Part shown: one piece after another, positions 23,947 to 33,951 of the stretch
Numbering within the stretch: position 1 is the stretch's first letter
Layout of the letters: each line of letters opens with the position of its first letter
Virus record (IMG/VR): IMGVR_UViG_3300017767_000003
Span: 16,754 to 80,753 of that record
DNA length: 64,000 bases
From: a virus
Strand: one strand, 5' to 3'
The notes under the pieces: model-generated
Databases searched by the model: none
Told to the model about the DNA's origin: nothing
What the model saw: only the letters and a program-made list of their open reading frames with translations
Made by a program: the position numbers and the translations under genes

Positions 23947-26445
23947 ATGGATTTTTACACTAATGTAGCACGCACACGAGACAAGATATTAGTAACAGGT
24001 TATCAAGGCAATAAGAAGGTAAAACTTCAAGTTGCCTATCGACCTAATCACTACGTCAAATCTAAGAAAGGACAAACCGCTTATAGGTCTTTAGACGGAC
24101 AACCACTTGAGGTTGTCAATCTAAATTCTATGGGTGGTGCACGTAAGTTCAGAGAACAATATGAACAAGTGGAAGGATTTGATATCCACGGTTATGACCG
24201 TTATGTCTACACTTATATTGCAGATAAGTTTCAAGGTACAATAGAACCTAATACCAAACTCATTCGTGTCGCCTCACTTGATATTGAGTGTGAGTGTGAA
24301 GAAGGGTTTCCTGACCCTATGGAAGCGAAAGAGAAAGTCAACGCAATCACAATCAAACCATTCGGTAAGAACTCAGTTACATTTGGACTCGGCCCATGGG
24401 ACGCACCTGACAATGTTGACTATGTCGATTGTCAAGATGAAGCATTCTTACTAGAAGCATTTATAAAGTATTGGGACAAACAATCATTTGATATCATAAC
24501 TGGTTGGAATGTAAACTCATTTGATATTACATATCTTTGTAATCGTATTGATAGATTATTTGGTGACGGGTATCACAAAAAACTTTCGCCTTGGAGAATG
24601 TCAGACGTAAGAGAATTCACTCAGTATGGATATCAAAAGAATCAAGTATACAATCTCTATGGTGTGAATGTTCTTGACTATCTTGAACTGTATAGAAAAA
24701 ATACATTTATCAAACAAGAGAGTTACAAACTTGACCACATAGCACAAGTTGAACTGGGTAAAGGAAAACTAGATTATTCAGAGTACGGTTCTTTACACAC
24801 ATTATACAGAACTAATTATCCGTTGTTCTTAGAATACAATGTCCGTGACGTAGAACTGATTGAAGAACTGGAAGACAAACTTGGTTTCATTGAGTTGATT
24901 CAATCAATGGCGTATACTGCTAAGTGTAATTATGCAGACACATTTGGAATGGTGAAATATTGGGAAACCATTATTTACAACTTCCTCAAGGAACAAGGAA
25001 TCCAAACACCACCACAGAAATTACGTGGACAAGAAAAGACCAATAAGATTGAGGGTGCTTACGTAAAAGAACCATTGGTTGGCGGTCATGACTGGGTTGT
25101 AAGTTTCGACTTGAACTCATTGTATCCACATATTATTATGCAGTATAATATCTCGCCTGAGAAAATGATTAGGGGTAAGGTAGATACTTCTGTAGAAAAA
25201 TTACTTACTGGTAAACAGACAATCAAAGGTGATTATGCTGTAACACCAAACGGTGCACAATTCAAAAAAGACAAACAAGGTTTTCTTCCTGAACTCATGG
25301 AACAATTCTATGACGAAAGAAAGTTATGGAAGAAGAAAATGATTGGATATCAAATTGAACTGGAAAGTGTTTCGGATAAGAAACAACGTACAGTTTTAGA
25401 AACAAAAATCAAACGTGCGTATAACAACCAACAAGTTCGTAAGATTGCATTGAACAGTGCTTATGGTGCTCTTGCTAATCAGTGGTTTGCATTCTTTTCT
25501 GTAGACCTTGCAGAAGCAATTACGACTTCGGGTCAGTTGATTATTCAGTGGGGTGAGAAAACAATCAATGATTGGTTGAATCAAGTTCTCAAGACAGAAG
25601 ACAAAGACTATGTGATTGCAATCGATACTGATTCATTGTATATCACTCTTGACGATTTAGTGAAACAAGTCTTTCCCGAAGATACACCGAAGGCAAAAAT
25701 TATTGACTTCATTAATACTATCTCAGAAGATACTATTGAACCTGTACTTGCAAAAGGATATGATAAACTTGCAAAAGATACAAATGCATTCCAACAGAAA
25801 ATGCAAATGGGTCGTGAGGTAATTGCAGACAGAGGTATTTGGACTGCTAAGAAGAGATACATTCTTAACGTACATGATAACGAAGGAGTCAGACTCAGAG
25901 AACCTAAACTGAAAATGATGGGCATAGAAACTGCAAAGTCTTCTACACCACAATGGGTTAGAGGTAAACTTACAGACGCATTTAATGTTGTCATGAATGG
26001 AACAGAACAAGACCTATGGGAGTTTGTAGAAAAAGCACGAAGAGACTTTAGAACGCTACCGCCTGAGGACGTTGCATTCCCTAGAGGTTGCCGTGGTCTC
26101 AGACAATACTCAGATAGAACAACTATCTACAGTAAAGGAACACCAATACATGTGAGAGGTGCATTGTTATACAATCATTTACTTACACAGAAGAATCTTG
26201 ACATGAGATACGAAGTAATCAAAGAAGCAGAACAATTACATTTCTCATATTTGACTACACCGAATCCTATCAATGAGAATGTGATATCTTTCATTGGAGC
26301 GTTACCAAAAGAATTTGACCTGCATAGATTTATTGACCATGACAAACAGTTTGATAAAGCATTTGTTGAACCACTAAAAGCAGTCATTGGACTAGTAGGT
26401 TGGAATCCTGAACCAGTTGCAAGTTTAGATAGTTTCTTTACATAA
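23947..26445 (+). CDS. 43: Family B DNA polymerase (gp43-like)
   Basis: 832 aa (T4 gp43 is 898). The proofreading exonuclease begins with DIECECEEG (about residue 111, D-x-E of ExoI). The polymerase motifs are A, SFDLNSLYPHI (about 388); B, KIALNSAYGALANQ (about 500); and C, DTDSLYI (about 560). The C-terminus (LDSFFT) resembles the clamp-binding tail of gp43. It replicates the phage genome with gp45, gp44/62, gp41 and gp61, all in this window. Start is six bases after TATAAT with no ribosome site, so it is probably leaderless. Confidence 0.97.
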   Translation: MDFYTNVARTRDKILVTGYQGNKKVKLQVAYRPNHYVKSKKGQTAYRSLDGQPLEVVNLNSMGGARKFREQYEQVEGFDIHGYDRYVYTYIADKFQGTIEPNTKLIRVASLDIECECEEGFPDPMEAKEKVNAITIKPFGKNSVTFGLGPWDAPDNVDYVDCQDEAFLLEAFIKYWDKQSFDIITGWNVNSFDITYLCNRIDRLFGDGYHKKLSPWRMSDVREFTQYGYQKNQVYNLYGVNVLDYLELYRKNTFIKQESYKLDHIAQVELGKGKLDYSEYGSLHTLYRTNYPLFLEYNVRDVELIEELEDKLGFIELIQSMAYTAKCNYADTFGMVKYWETIIYNFLKEQGIQTPPQKLRGQEKTNKIEGAYVKEPLVGGHDWVVSFDLNSLYPHIIMQYNISPEKMIRGKVDTSVEKLLTGKQTIKGDYAVTPNGAQFKKDKQGFLPELMEQFYDERKLWKKKMIGYQIELESVSDKKQRTVLETKIKRAYNNQQVRKIALNSAYGALANQWFAFFSVDLAEAITTSGQLIIQWGEKTINDWLNQVLKTEDKDYVIAIDTDSLYITLDDLVKQVFPEDTPKAKIIDFINTISEDTIEPVLAKGYDKLAKDTNAFQQKMQMGREVIADRGIWTAKKRYILNVHDNEGVRLREPKLKMMGIETAKSSTPQWVRGKLTDAFNVVMNGTEQDLWEFVEKARRDFRTLPPEDVAFPRGCRGLRQYSDRTTIYSKGTPIHVRGALLYNHLLTQKNLDMRYEVIKEAEQLHFSYLTTPNPINENVISFIGALPKEFDLHRFIDHDKQFDKAFVEPLKAVIGLVGWNPEPVASLDSFFT

Positions 26446-26460
26446 TAAATAGACCCTTTT

Positions 26461-26468
26461 CATAAATA
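26461..26468 (+). promoter_or_regulatory. Late-like box before SNase gene
   Basis: CATAAATA six bases before ATG 26475, inside a small inverted repeat (GACCC at 26452-26456 and GGGT at 26471-26474). Confidence 0.3.
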
Positions 26469-26474
26469 AAGGGT

Positions 26475-26936
26475 ATGTATGAATATAGAGCAAAAATTTT
26501 AAAAGTCATAGATGGTGACACTGTTGATGTGGATATCGACCTAGGTTTTGGCGTAGTCTTAACAGACGAAAGAGTCAGAATGATGGGCATCGATACACCC
26601 GAAAGCCGTACTAGAGATAAAGTTGAAAAAACTTTTGGTAAAGCTTCAAAGGCACGTCTGATTGAAATTTTAGGCAAAGAAACTATATTACAAACGCAAA
26701 TTAATAGAAATGGCGAAGATATGAAGGGGAAGTTCGGTAGAATATTAGGTGACTTCCAAATTGAAATTGACGGTGAAACTAAACTTGCTACCCAAGTATT
26801 AGTAGAAGAGGGACATGCAGTTCCTTATTTTGGTGGTTCAAAAGAAGAGATTCGAGAACAACATATGATTAATAGAAAAAGATTAATTGACGAAGAAGTT
26901 GTAATAATGTCTTATGATAAAGCAGGAGTTCAATAA
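26475..26936 (+). CDS. Thermonuclease (SNase-like)
   Basis: 153 aa. The motif KVIDGDTVDVDIDLGFGV...ERVRMMGIDTPESR is the staphylococcal nuclease core: catalytic Asp residues and Arg are present, with a second Arg likely in KFGRILGD. Such nucleases are common next to DNA polymerase in marine T4-like phages. No signal peptide, so it probably degrades host DNA or recycles nucleotides inside the cell. Confidence 0.9.
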   Translation: MYEYRAKILKVIDGDTVDVDIDLGFGVVLTDERVRMMGIDTPESRTRDKVEKTFGKASKARLIEILGKETILQTQINRNGEDMKGKFGRILGDFQIEIDGETKLATQVLVEEGHAVPYFGGSKEEIREQHMINRKRLIDEEVVIMSYDKAGVQ

Positions 26937-27106
26937 TGTTAATTGAGTGGATGGACGTATTTTATATAACCATGATAGGTATAATATTTGCATTCATAAT
27001 TCACATTGAAACAGAACTCCATACGATTAAGACTATGATTGAAGAAGTCATAAAGTTTGATGAGTCTAAAAGAATTAAAAACGGTAACGGGCATAAAAAA
27101 GATTAG
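26936..27106 (+). CDS. Small membrane protein, 56 aa
   Basis: ATG overlaps the SNase stop. One hydrophobic helix near the N-terminus (VFYITMIGIIFAFIIHI) followed by an amphipathic, basic tail (KTMIEEVIKFDESKR). No ribosome site beyond coupling. Function unknown. Confidence 0.55.
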   Translation: MLIEWMDVFYITMIGIIFAFIIHIETELHTIKTMIEEVIKFDESKRIKNGNGHKKD

Positions 27107-27143
27107 AAAACCCCTTACAGAAATTTATTATACATAGTATAAT
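27107..27143 (+). promoter_or_regulatory. AAAACCC/TATAAT promoter of uvsX
   Basis: AAAACCC 27107-27113, 24 bases, TATAAT 27138-27143. Unlike most sites of its class it is followed by a 24-base leader with GGAG. Confidence 0.55.
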
Positions 27144-27167
27144 AGGTATACATTATGGAGAAGTGTT

Positions 27168-28223
27168 ATGTCATTTATTAAAGACTTAGTAAAGTCCACT
27201 GGGAACGAATACGCTAGTGTTGTTTCCGATGGCGTGGCTGCTGGAGACGTTGACTCGTTTATTGATACGGGTTCTTATATCTTCAACGCCTTATTGAGTG
27301 GTTCACTAAAAGGTGGATTACCTAAAAACAAAATCACTGCACTTGCAGGTGAGTCTGCCACTGGTAAGACTTTCTTTGCATTGGGTATGGTCAAACAATT
27401 CTTGGAAGACCACCCTGAAGCTGCTGTGATTTACTTTGAATCAGAATCTGCACTAACGAAAGATATGATTGAGGAAAGAGGAATCGATTCCAATCGTATA
27501 GTTATCGTGCCTGTAGTGACGGTTCAAGAATTCAGAAACCAATCGCTGAATATACTTGATAAGTATCTTGAGACAGAAGAGTCAGAACGTCCACCTATGA
27601 TGTTTGTACTTGATTCTCTTGGTATGCTATCAACTACTAAAGAGATTGAAGATACTGCAGAAGGAAAAGAGACAAGAGATATGACTCGAGCACAAATTAC
27701 TAAGGGTGCATTCAGAGTTCTAACTCTTAAACTTGGACGTGCAAAAGTGCCAATGATTGTAACCAATCACACTTATGACGTTATAGGTTCCATGTTCCCA
27801 CAAAAAGAAATGGGTGGTGGTTCAGGTCTTAAGTATGCGGCCTCTTCAATTATATTCTTGTCAAAAAGGAAAGAGAAGGACGGTACAGAAATCATTGGTA
27901 ATATCATTCATTGTAAGAATGCTAAATCAAGATTGACTGTGGAAAACAGAATGGTAGATGTCAGACTTACATATGATAAAGGTCTTGATAGATACTATGG
28001 GTTACTTGACCTTGCACTTGCCTTTGACGTATTCAAAAAACAAGGAACGAGAGTTCTTTTACCAACAGGTAAAACAGAATACGGTAAGTCAATCAATAAC
28101 AATCCTGAAAAGTATTTTACAGAAGACGTTATGGATAAATTAGAAGAAGTAGTTAATGAGTATTTTAAGTATGGAAAATCAAGCGAGACTGGAACAGACG
28201 ATTCTCAAGAATCTAGTTCTTAA
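27168..28223 (+). CDS. uvsX: UvsX recombinase (RecA-like)
   Basis: 351 aa (T4 UvsX is 391). Walker A is GESATGKT (about residues 61-68), Walker B is MMFVLDSLG, and the L2-like region reads [13 protein letters not shown]-terminal [19 protein letters not shown]-like organisation is typical of UvsX. It drives recombination-dependent replication and repair, loaded by UvsY (not seen here). The C-terminus is an acidic Ser/Thr-rich tail. The helicase gene overlaps its last 68 bases. Confidence 0.95.
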   Translation: MSFIKDLVKSTGNEYASVVSDGVAAGDVDSFIDTGSYIFNALLSGSLKGGLPKNKITALAGESATGKTFFALGMVKQFLEDHPEAAVIYFESESALTKDMIEERGIDSNRIVIVPVVTVQEFRNQSLNILDKYLETEESERPPMMFVLDSLGMLSTTKEIEDTAEGKETRDMTRAQITKGAFRVLTLKLGRAKVPMIVTNHTYDVIGSMFPQKEMGGGSGLKYAASSIIFLSKRKEKDGTEIIGNIIHCKNAKSRLTVENRMVDVRLTYDKGLDRYYGLLDLALAFDVFKKQGTRVLLPTGKTEYGKSINNNPEKYFTEDVMDKLEEVVNEYFKYGKSSETGTDDSQESSS

Positions 28224-29559
28224 CGAAACATTTAGTAGAAAAGTATTACCCTACATTAAGGGTTCGTATTTCACTGAGATGGACGAAAGGACTGTCTTCT
28301 CAGAGATATCTGATTACTTTTTAAAGTTCAACCAGCCCCCTACAACTGAGGCACTTCTCATAAATCTAGATAGTAATGAAGAGTTATCTGATAACATTCT
28401 AGGTTCAGCAAAATCAGTTGTAGCGGGGTTCGGTTCTTTTGAGGAAGATACTCCTGTAGAATGGTTGACGGAAGAAACTGAGAAGTGGTGCCAAGACAGA
28501 GCAATCTATCTTGCACTTATGGACAGTATTGAAGTCGTAGACAAAAAGTCTCAAAGGTCTACAGGTGAGATTCCTGAATTATTGAAAGACGCCTTATCAG
28601 TTACATTTGACGCAAACGTAGGTCATAATGTATTAGAAGACTCGGAGAAAAGATTTGAGTTTTATACTACAGAAGAAGAGAAGATACCATTTGATTTGGA
28701 ATACTTCAACAAAGTGACTAAGGGTGGATTACCAAACAAAACTTTGAACATTTGTCTCGCAGGAACAGGTGTTGGTAAATCACTATTCATGTGTCACTGT
28801 GCTTCTGCTCACTTACTTATGGGTAAGAATGTATTGTACATTACCATGGAAATGGCAGAAGAAAGAATCGCAGAAAGAATCGATTCAAACATTATGAATG
28901 TACCAATCAAAGAACTGCCTGATATGTCTAAGTCAATGTATGGTAAGAAGATTGAAAAACTAAAAGACAAAACAAAAGGTAGAGTATTCATTAAAGAATA
29001 TCCTACAGCAGCTGCTCATGTTGGACACTTTAGACACTTACTACAAGAACTAGAACTCAAGAAAGATTTTAAACCCGATATAATCTATATCGATTATCTA
29101 AACATATGTGGGTCATTACGTATCAGACCTGGCGCTGGTGCAAACTCTTACACATTGGTCAAGAGTATTGCTGAAGAAATGCGTGGTCTTGCGGTTGAAT
29201 ATGACGTGCCCATTATGAGTGCAACACAAACTACAAGAAGTGGTTTTGGTTCTACCGATATTGGTTTAGAAGATACCTCAGAATCATTTGGATTACCTGC
29301 AACAGCAGACTTTATGTTTGCTTTGATTACGTCTGAGGAACTAGAAGAGTTAGACCAAATGGTGGTCAAACAATTGAAAAACAGATACAACGACCCTACA
29401 GTATTCAAAAGATTTGTTTTGGGTGTTGATAGAAGTCGTATGAAATTCTATGACTGTGAACAAGAAGCACAGGAAGAACTCGTTGATAGTGCAATTGCAC
29501 AGGAAGACGACACGCCTGTAATGGACAGAAATGAGAAATTCAAGGACTTTAAAATATAA
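28156..29559 (+). CDS. 41: Replicative helicase (gp41/DnaB-like)
   Basis: 467 aa (T4 gp41 is 475). RecA-fold helicase domain with Walker A GTGVGKS (about residues 204-210), Walker B IIYIDYLN, and the DnaB-family SATQTTRSG segment. N-terminal helical domain as in gp41. Hexameric 5'-3' helicase pairing with primase gp61 (43233). Two start codons are possible: ATG 28156 and ATG 28171; the first overlaps uvsX by 68 bases, the second by 53. The acidic C-terminus is usual. Confidence 0.93.
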   Translation: MSILSMENQARLEQTILKNLVLNETFSRKVLPYIKGSYFTEMDERTVFSEISDYFLKFNQPPTTEALLINLDSNEELSDNILGSAKSVVAGFGSFEEDTPVEWLTEETEKWCQDRAIYLALMDSIEVVDKKSQRSTGEIPELLKDALSVTFDANVGHNVLEDSEKRFEFYTTEEEKIPFDLEYFNKVTKGGLPNKTLNICLAGTGVGKSLFMCHCASAHLLMGKNVLYITMEMAEERIAERIDSNIMNVPIKELPDMSKSMYGKKIEKLKDKTKGRVFIKEYPTAAAHVGHFRHLLQELELKKDFKPDIIYIDYLNICGSLRIRPGAGANSYTLVKSIAEEMRGLAVEYDVPIMSATQTTRSGFGSTDIGLEDTSESFGLPATADFMFALITSEELEELDQMVVKQLKNRYNDPTVFKRFVLGVDRSRMKFYDCEQEAQEELVDSAIAQEDDTPVMDRNEKFKDFKI

Positions 29560-29593
29560 AAATACCTAAATAGTAAGACAGTATGGTATTATT

Positions 29594-29770
29594 ATGGCAA
29601 AGAATTTGAAATCGCAAGAAGTTCTAGACTTACTACAACAGAAAGTTAGTTTGAAAAAGGAATTAAGACTTGCAAGAAAACAAAAAGACTCTAATGAGGT
29701 GCAACGCCTCAATGGTGCCATATCTTCTATTGACAAACACCTTAGTTCGACACCATTACAGAAATCATAA
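29594..29770 (+). CDS. Small coiled-coil protein, 58 aa
   Basis: Highly charged helix: AKNLKSQEVLDLLQQKVSL, then Lys/Arg-rich helix and NEVQRLNGAISSID. Similar short proteins follow gp41 in marine T4-like phages; no function known. Upstream TATTAT lies immediately before the ATG. Confidence 0.55.
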   Translation: MAKNLKSQEVLDLLQQKVSLKKELRLARKQKDSNEVQRLNGAISSIDKHLSSTPLQKS

Positions 29771-29809
29771 ATAGTAGACAAACACTTCAAAAGGTGGTAG
29801 CCTACTATT

Positions 29810-31015
29810 ATGGCAGTTAAAAATTTACATTTAGAACATTTAGAAGACGAGATTATCAATAATGGTATTGATGGTGGACGTTCTGCTATCTATTTCCTTA
29901 TGGAACTACGCAAAATGCTCAAGGGTAATAGTAGTTCACGTGTTAACATGACTGTCAAATGGGACGGTGCACCTGCTATATGGGCAGGGCCTCACCCCGA
30001 ATCAGGTGAGTTCTTTGTTGCAAAGAAATCTTTATTCACCCAAAAACAATTACACTATAAATCAGAACAAGAAATCAAAGACGCACCTGAACTTACAGGT
30101 GACCTAGAAGAAAAATTCCTTACTTCATTTAGATATCTTTCAAAAGTAGGCATGAAAGAAATTCTACAAGGTGATTTAATGTATACTAATGATAAAGGTT
30201 CTACTAAATTTGATGACGGTAAGTACATTACATTCCAACCTAATACAATTCTATACGCAGTCAAAGAAGATTCAGACTTAGGTAAAAGGATTAAGAAATC
30301 AAAAATGGGTATCGTATTTCATACCACATACAGTGGTTCTACCATAGAAGGATTAGGTGCTAAATTTGGTGCAAATATAAGTGGACTAAAACAAGGTGAC
30401 GTTTGGATAGATGACGCAACATATAAAGACGTTAGTGGTACAGGTTCAATGACTGCTAAAGAAGCAATGCATTTATCTAAGATACTAACCGCAACAGGTA
30501 AAGCATTCCATGGAATCAAGAAAAATGATTTAACTAAGTTCCAAAAAGTTATGGCAACTATGGAATCAAAAGGTGCTTCGGGGGCAACATATAAAACATA
30601 TGCTAACTCACTTATACGTACAGGTGGTAAATTCAAACCAAACTCTCAAGACTACATAAACTATGTTGGTAAATATTGGGAAGAAAAAATAGTTGCAAAA
30701 GTAAAACAAGAAAAGACTAAGAATATCAAAAGAGAGATTGGACAAGATTTAATTAAAGAATTAAATGGATTAAGAAAAATGATTGATAATCTTACTGCTT
30801 TCCAATCATATTTGGTAGAAGGTAAAATGTTAATTATCAATTGTCTTAACAGAGTTAAGGGTATAGGAACATTCAAGAAAACAAACAAGGGATTTGAAGT
30901 AGTAAATCCCGAAGGTTACGTAGCAATCGATAAAGAAGGTGGTGCTGTTAAACTGGTAGACCGTATGGAATTTGCCTATAATAACTTCACTGCACAAAAG
31001 AATTGGGATAAATAG
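29810..31015 (+). CDS. DUF6267-like protein with ligase-type KWDG motif
   Basis: 401 aa. MTVKWDGAPAIWAG (K50-x-D-G) has the form of motif I of nucleotidyltransferase-type DNA/RNA ligases and capping enzymes, where Lys accepts AMP or GMP. Downstream elements could be other ligase motifs: FFVAKKSLF, ILQGDLMY (motif III-like) and MGIVFHTTY. From memory this family (DUF6267) is widespread in marine T4-like phages and not functionally known. It opens a cluster of capsid-associated genes. No OB-fold or helical domain is obvious. If active, it may seal nucleic acid or transfer a nucleotide inside the virion. Confidence 0.65.
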   Translation: MAVKNLHLEHLEDEIINNGIDGGRSAIYFLMELRKMLKGNSSSRVNMTVKWDGAPAIWAGPHPESGEFFVAKKSLFTQKQLHYKSEQEIKDAPELTGDLEEKFLTSFRYLSKVGMKEILQGDLMYTNDKGSTKFDDGKYITFQPNTILYAVKEDSDLGKRIKKSKMGIVFHTTYSGSTIEGLGAKFGANISGLKQGDVWIDDATYKDVSGTGSMTAKEAMHLSKILTATGKAFHGIKKNDLTKFQKVMATMESKGASGATYKTYANSLIRTGGKFKPNSQDYINYVGKYWEEKIVAKVKQEKTKNIKREIGQDLIKELNGLRKMIDNLTAFQSYLVEGKMLIINCLNRVKGIGTFKKTNKGFEVVNPEGYVAIDKEGGAVKLVDRMEFAYNNFTAQKNWDK

Positions 31016-31019
31016 AAGT

Positions 31020-31856
31020 ATGTATGACGATTTAATAATAGAAGACGCAGAATACCAAGGTAAGAAGGTAAAACTGAATGACCCTATCAGAAACCCTAGT
31101 GGTAGTAAAAAGAAGTTCAAGGTCTACGTTAAGAACGATAAAGATAATGTCGTTAAGGTTGAGTTTGGTGACCCTAATATGGAAATCAAACGTGACGACC
31201 CCAAGAGATTAAAAGCATATCGTGCTAGAATGAACTGTGATACAGACCCAGGCCCAAAATGGAAAGCAAACTATTGGTCTTGTTGGCAATGGAGAGCAAA
31301 CGCACCAGTAGATGACGATGTCAAATATGACTTTGAATATTTCTTAGGTGAAGTAGTATCAATGAAAACTAGACTGAAAATGAAACAGGCATTCAAGAAG
31401 AACAAAGCAAAGATACTAAGAGCAAGAAAGAAAGCTGCTAAGAAACCACAACTACAGAAAGGTCAGATAGAAAAGAAAGCAGAATTACAGGCACGTAAAG
31501 CAATAGAAAAGAAAATTCTTAAAGGTAAATCCAAGAAAGATTTAGGTGTTGGTGCAAAAGCAGCCCTTGAAAAACAAATGGCGAAGAAACAAAAAGCAAT
31601 CAAGAAGATTGCTATGAAGATACGTAAAGACGTAATCGCAAAAGAGAAAGCAAAAATCAAAAAGAAACTTGGGGGTGTGAATGAAGAGTTTGCATTACCA
31701 AAATATCCAGCACAAACTGATATCAAATTTAAAGAGGATGATTGGGTAATTGGTGACCCTGAAAAGGGATATGAGTATGACACCTCTAAGACTGGTGACC
31801 AAAACATGGAAATCATGAATGACTTGGTGGATAAAGAAAGGGAGACAATGAAGTGA
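31020..31856 (+). CDS. DUF5872-containing lysine-rich protein
   Basis: 278 aa from ATG 31020 (MYDDLIIEDAEYQGKKV). The first 100 residues contain the DUF5872 pattern: KKKFKVYVKND...VVKVEFGDPNMEIKRDDPKRLKAYRARMNCD ... YWSCWQWR. The middle is an extremely Lys/Ala-rich helical stretch (about 110-220), suited to binding DNA or forming scaffold. Likely a prohead-core or internal virion protein; position in the capsid-associated cluster supports this. Confidence 0.7.
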   Translation: MYDDLIIEDAEYQGKKVKLNDPIRNPSGSKKKFKVYVKNDKDNVVKVEFGDPNMEIKRDDPKRLKAYRARMNCDTDPGPKWKANYWSCWQWRANAPVDDDVKYDFEYFLGEVVSMKTRLKMKQAFKKNKAKILRARKKAAKKPQLQKGQIEKKAELQARKAIEKKILKGKSKKDLGVGAKAALEKQMAKKQKAIKKIAMKIRKDVIAKEKAKIKKKLGGVNEEFALPKYPAQTDIKFKEDDWVIGDPEKGYEYDTSKTGDQNMEIMNDLVDKERETMK

Positions 31857-33139
31857 AATCTTTTAGGTCATTTAACGAGGCAAAAGAAAAGGGTGCTACA
31901 TTTACATTTGGTAGATTCAATCCACCCACCACTGGTCACGCAAAACTAGTCAAGAAGTTGGAACAATCTTCCAAAGGTGGTTATGTGCCTTTAATTTACA
32001 CTTCACATTCAAGTGACCCTAAAAAGAATCCTCTTAGTTACAAACAAAAAATTACATACCTCAAGAAGTTCTTTCCTAAGATTGGTGTTATCAATACACC
32101 TGCACGAACTATCTTTGAAATTGTAGTAGACCTACACAACAAAGGATATACGAATGTACGTATGGTTGTAGGTTCAGATAGAGTCAAAGAGTTTGATATG
32201 CTTGTTAAGAAGTATAACGGAAAAAAAGGAAGACACGGTTTCTACAAATTCAATTCAATCGACATTATATCTGCTGGTGAACGTGACCCTGACGCAGATG
32301 ACGTATCAGGAATGAGTGCAAGTAAAATGAGAGCACTTGCTGGTGAAGGAGACTTTGACGCATTCCAAGAAGGTGTTCCAAGTAAAAACAAAAGATTGGC
32401 ACAGTCATTATATAAAGACGTTAGAACTGGTATGGGTATCAAAGAAGAAACTATACCTTGGTATATCAGAGAAGATTTGATTATGGAAGGTGTTTATGAC
32501 CAAGGAATATTCAAAGCAGTATTTCTTATGGGTGGGCCAGGCAGTGGTAAATCCACAGTTGTAGATAGACTTGCACTAAAACCACTAGGTTTAAAACTTG
32601 TAAACACGGACAAAGCATTTGAAGTGGGACTAAAGAAAGCAGGTTTGGGACTTGACTTAAGAGGTGCAGACTTCTCTAAAGTTGACCCTGTACGTGCGAA
32701 AGCAAAGAAGATTACAGGTATGAATCTAGATAATTATATTGAAGGAAGACTAGGACTTATATTTGATACCACAGCTGCTAAGTCAAGCAAGATTGCAAAC
32801 TATAAAAAGATGTTAGACAAACTAGGATACGATTATAAAATGGTATTCGTAAATACTTCTTTAGATAACGCACAAGCAAGAAACGATATGAGAGCAAGAA
32901 AACTACCACCTGAAATAGTAAAGGGTGATTGGGACGCCTCACAAAAAAATGCAAGTAAATTTAGAGCAATGTTCAAGAAAGATTTTGTAGAGATAACAAA
33001 TAATGATGATGTTAAATCATTAGAAAAGAAAGCAGACCAGTTGTATAGTAAACTACTGACATGGACAAGTAAGTTCCCTAGTAACAAAATGGCAATGGCA
33101 TGGAGAGAACAAGAACTTCTTAAAAAGAAGTCTAAATAA
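31853..33139 (+). CDS. Nucleotidyltransferase-P-loop kinase fusion with capsid-targeting-like N-terminus
   Basis: 428 aa, GTG start. Residues 1-10 (MKSFRSFNEA) resemble the T4 capsid-targeting peptide. Residues about 14-180 form a cytidylyl/adenylyltransferase (NMNAT-like) domain: FGRFNPPTTGH (HxGH-type motif) and the ISxxxxR-like GMSASKMR. A second domain begins with P-loop GGPGSGKST (about residues 226-234) and looks like a zeta-toxin/adenylate-kinase-type kinase. Joined nucleotidyltransferase and kinase domains recall NadR, but the kinase family here may differ. Possibly an enzyme packaged in the head, or NAD salvage. Confidence 0.8.
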   Translation: MKSFRSFNEAKEKGATFTFGRFNPPTTGHAKLVKKLEQSSKGGYVPLIYTSHSSDPKKNPLSYKQKITYLKKFFPKIGVINTPARTIFEIVVDLHNKGYTNVRMVVGSDRVKEFDMLVKKYNGKKGRHGFYKFNSIDIISAGERDPDADDVSGMSASKMRALAGEGDFDAFQEGVPSKNKRLAQSLYKDVRTGMGIKEETIPWYIREDLIMEGVYDQGIFKAVFLMGGPGSGKSTVVDRLALKPLGLKLVNTDKAFEVGLKKAGLGLDLRGADFSKVDPVRAKAKKITGMNLDNYIEGRLGLIFDTTAAKSSKIANYKKMLDKLGYDYKMVFVNTSLDNAQARNDMRARKLPPEIVKGDWDASQKNASKFRAMFKKDFVEITNNDDVKSLEKKADQLYSKLLTWTSKFPSNKMAMAWREQELLKKKSK

Positions 33140-33143
33140 ACAT

Positions 33144-33941
33144 ATGAGAGTAACAAAAACTTACAAACAATCTGAATGGTTAGTAGAAGGCCCCGAAGAA
33201 GCAGCCTCTCTTAAAGCAGACCAAGCACGTGAAGTTGAAGATTTAAAACGAAGACACGAAGACGAAGTTGAAAATTTAAAACTGAAACACGAAAGAGAGT
33301 CGGAAAGACAATCAAAAAAAGACGAAGCAGAAGCTGAAAGAGAATCACAACAAGAAGATACTTTACCTGATATCGAAGATTCAAAATATTTACAAGACGC
33401 TGTTGACGAAGGTAAGTTAGTTAGTAGTGTAGACAATGTACTTGATATTATTGTTAAAAAACTTAAATCTGAAATGGGTAAAAGATATAAGAAAGATGCA
33501 AAAGACGGAATAACATTTATTAGTTCTATAGCAAAAATGGTAGGAATTGTAGTATCTGATAAGAAACAAGGGAAAAACAGATTGTTCTTAAAACAAGGTG
33601 ATGAATTAGAAGAAGGACTTTGGGACAATATCAGAAAGAAAAGAGCTCGTGGTGAAAAGATGAGAAAGAAGGGTGAAAAAGGAGCTCCAACCCAAGACCA
33701 AATTCAAAGAGCACAGGAAGACAAAGAAGAACAGGATAAAGACGTAAAAGATAAAGAAGGTACTCAACCTAAAAAGTATTACAAAGGTTTAGATAAAAAA
33801 ACCAAAGAAAAAAGGGACGCACACTTCAAGAAAGGACTAACTGGGCCTGCGCCTGGCGATGAAGACGAAGATGGCGAACCTACAAAGACTAAAAAATCAG
33901 TTCATACTAAAAAGTTTGATAAAATGTTCGGAAAGAACTAA
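33144..33941 (+). CDS. Coiled-coil capsid-associated protein
   Basis: 265 aa. N-terminus MRVTKTYKQSEWLVEG has the shape of a capsid-targeting peptide with a possible prohead-protease site. Residues about 20-75 are a strongly charged coiled coil. The C-terminal EEGLWDNIRKKRARGEKMRKKGEKGAPT is a short module that recurs in marine phage proteins. Very hydrophilic; probably an internal virion or scaffold-related protein. Confidence 0.65.
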   Translation: MRVTKTYKQSEWLVEGPEEAASLKADQAREVEDLKRRHEDEVENLKLKHERESERQSKKDEAEAERESQQEDTLPDIEDSKYLQDAVDEGKLVSSVDNVLDIIVKKLKSEMGKRYKKDAKDGITFISSIAKMVGIVVSDKKQGKNRLFLKQGDELEEGLWDNIRKKRARGEKMRKKGEKGAPTQDQIQRAQEDKEEQDKDVKDKEGTQPKKYYKGLDKKTKEKRDAHFKKGLTGPAPGDEDEDGEPTKTKKSVHTKKFDKMFGKN

Positions 33942-33942
33942 G

Positions 33943-33950
33943 GATAAATA
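33943..33950 (+). promoter_or_regulatory. Late-like GATAAATA box
   Basis: One base before the ATG of the Cys-rich micro-ORF at 33952; part of the AAGGATAAATAT sequence that also offers a ribosome site. Confidence 0.25.
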
Positions 33951-33951
33951 T

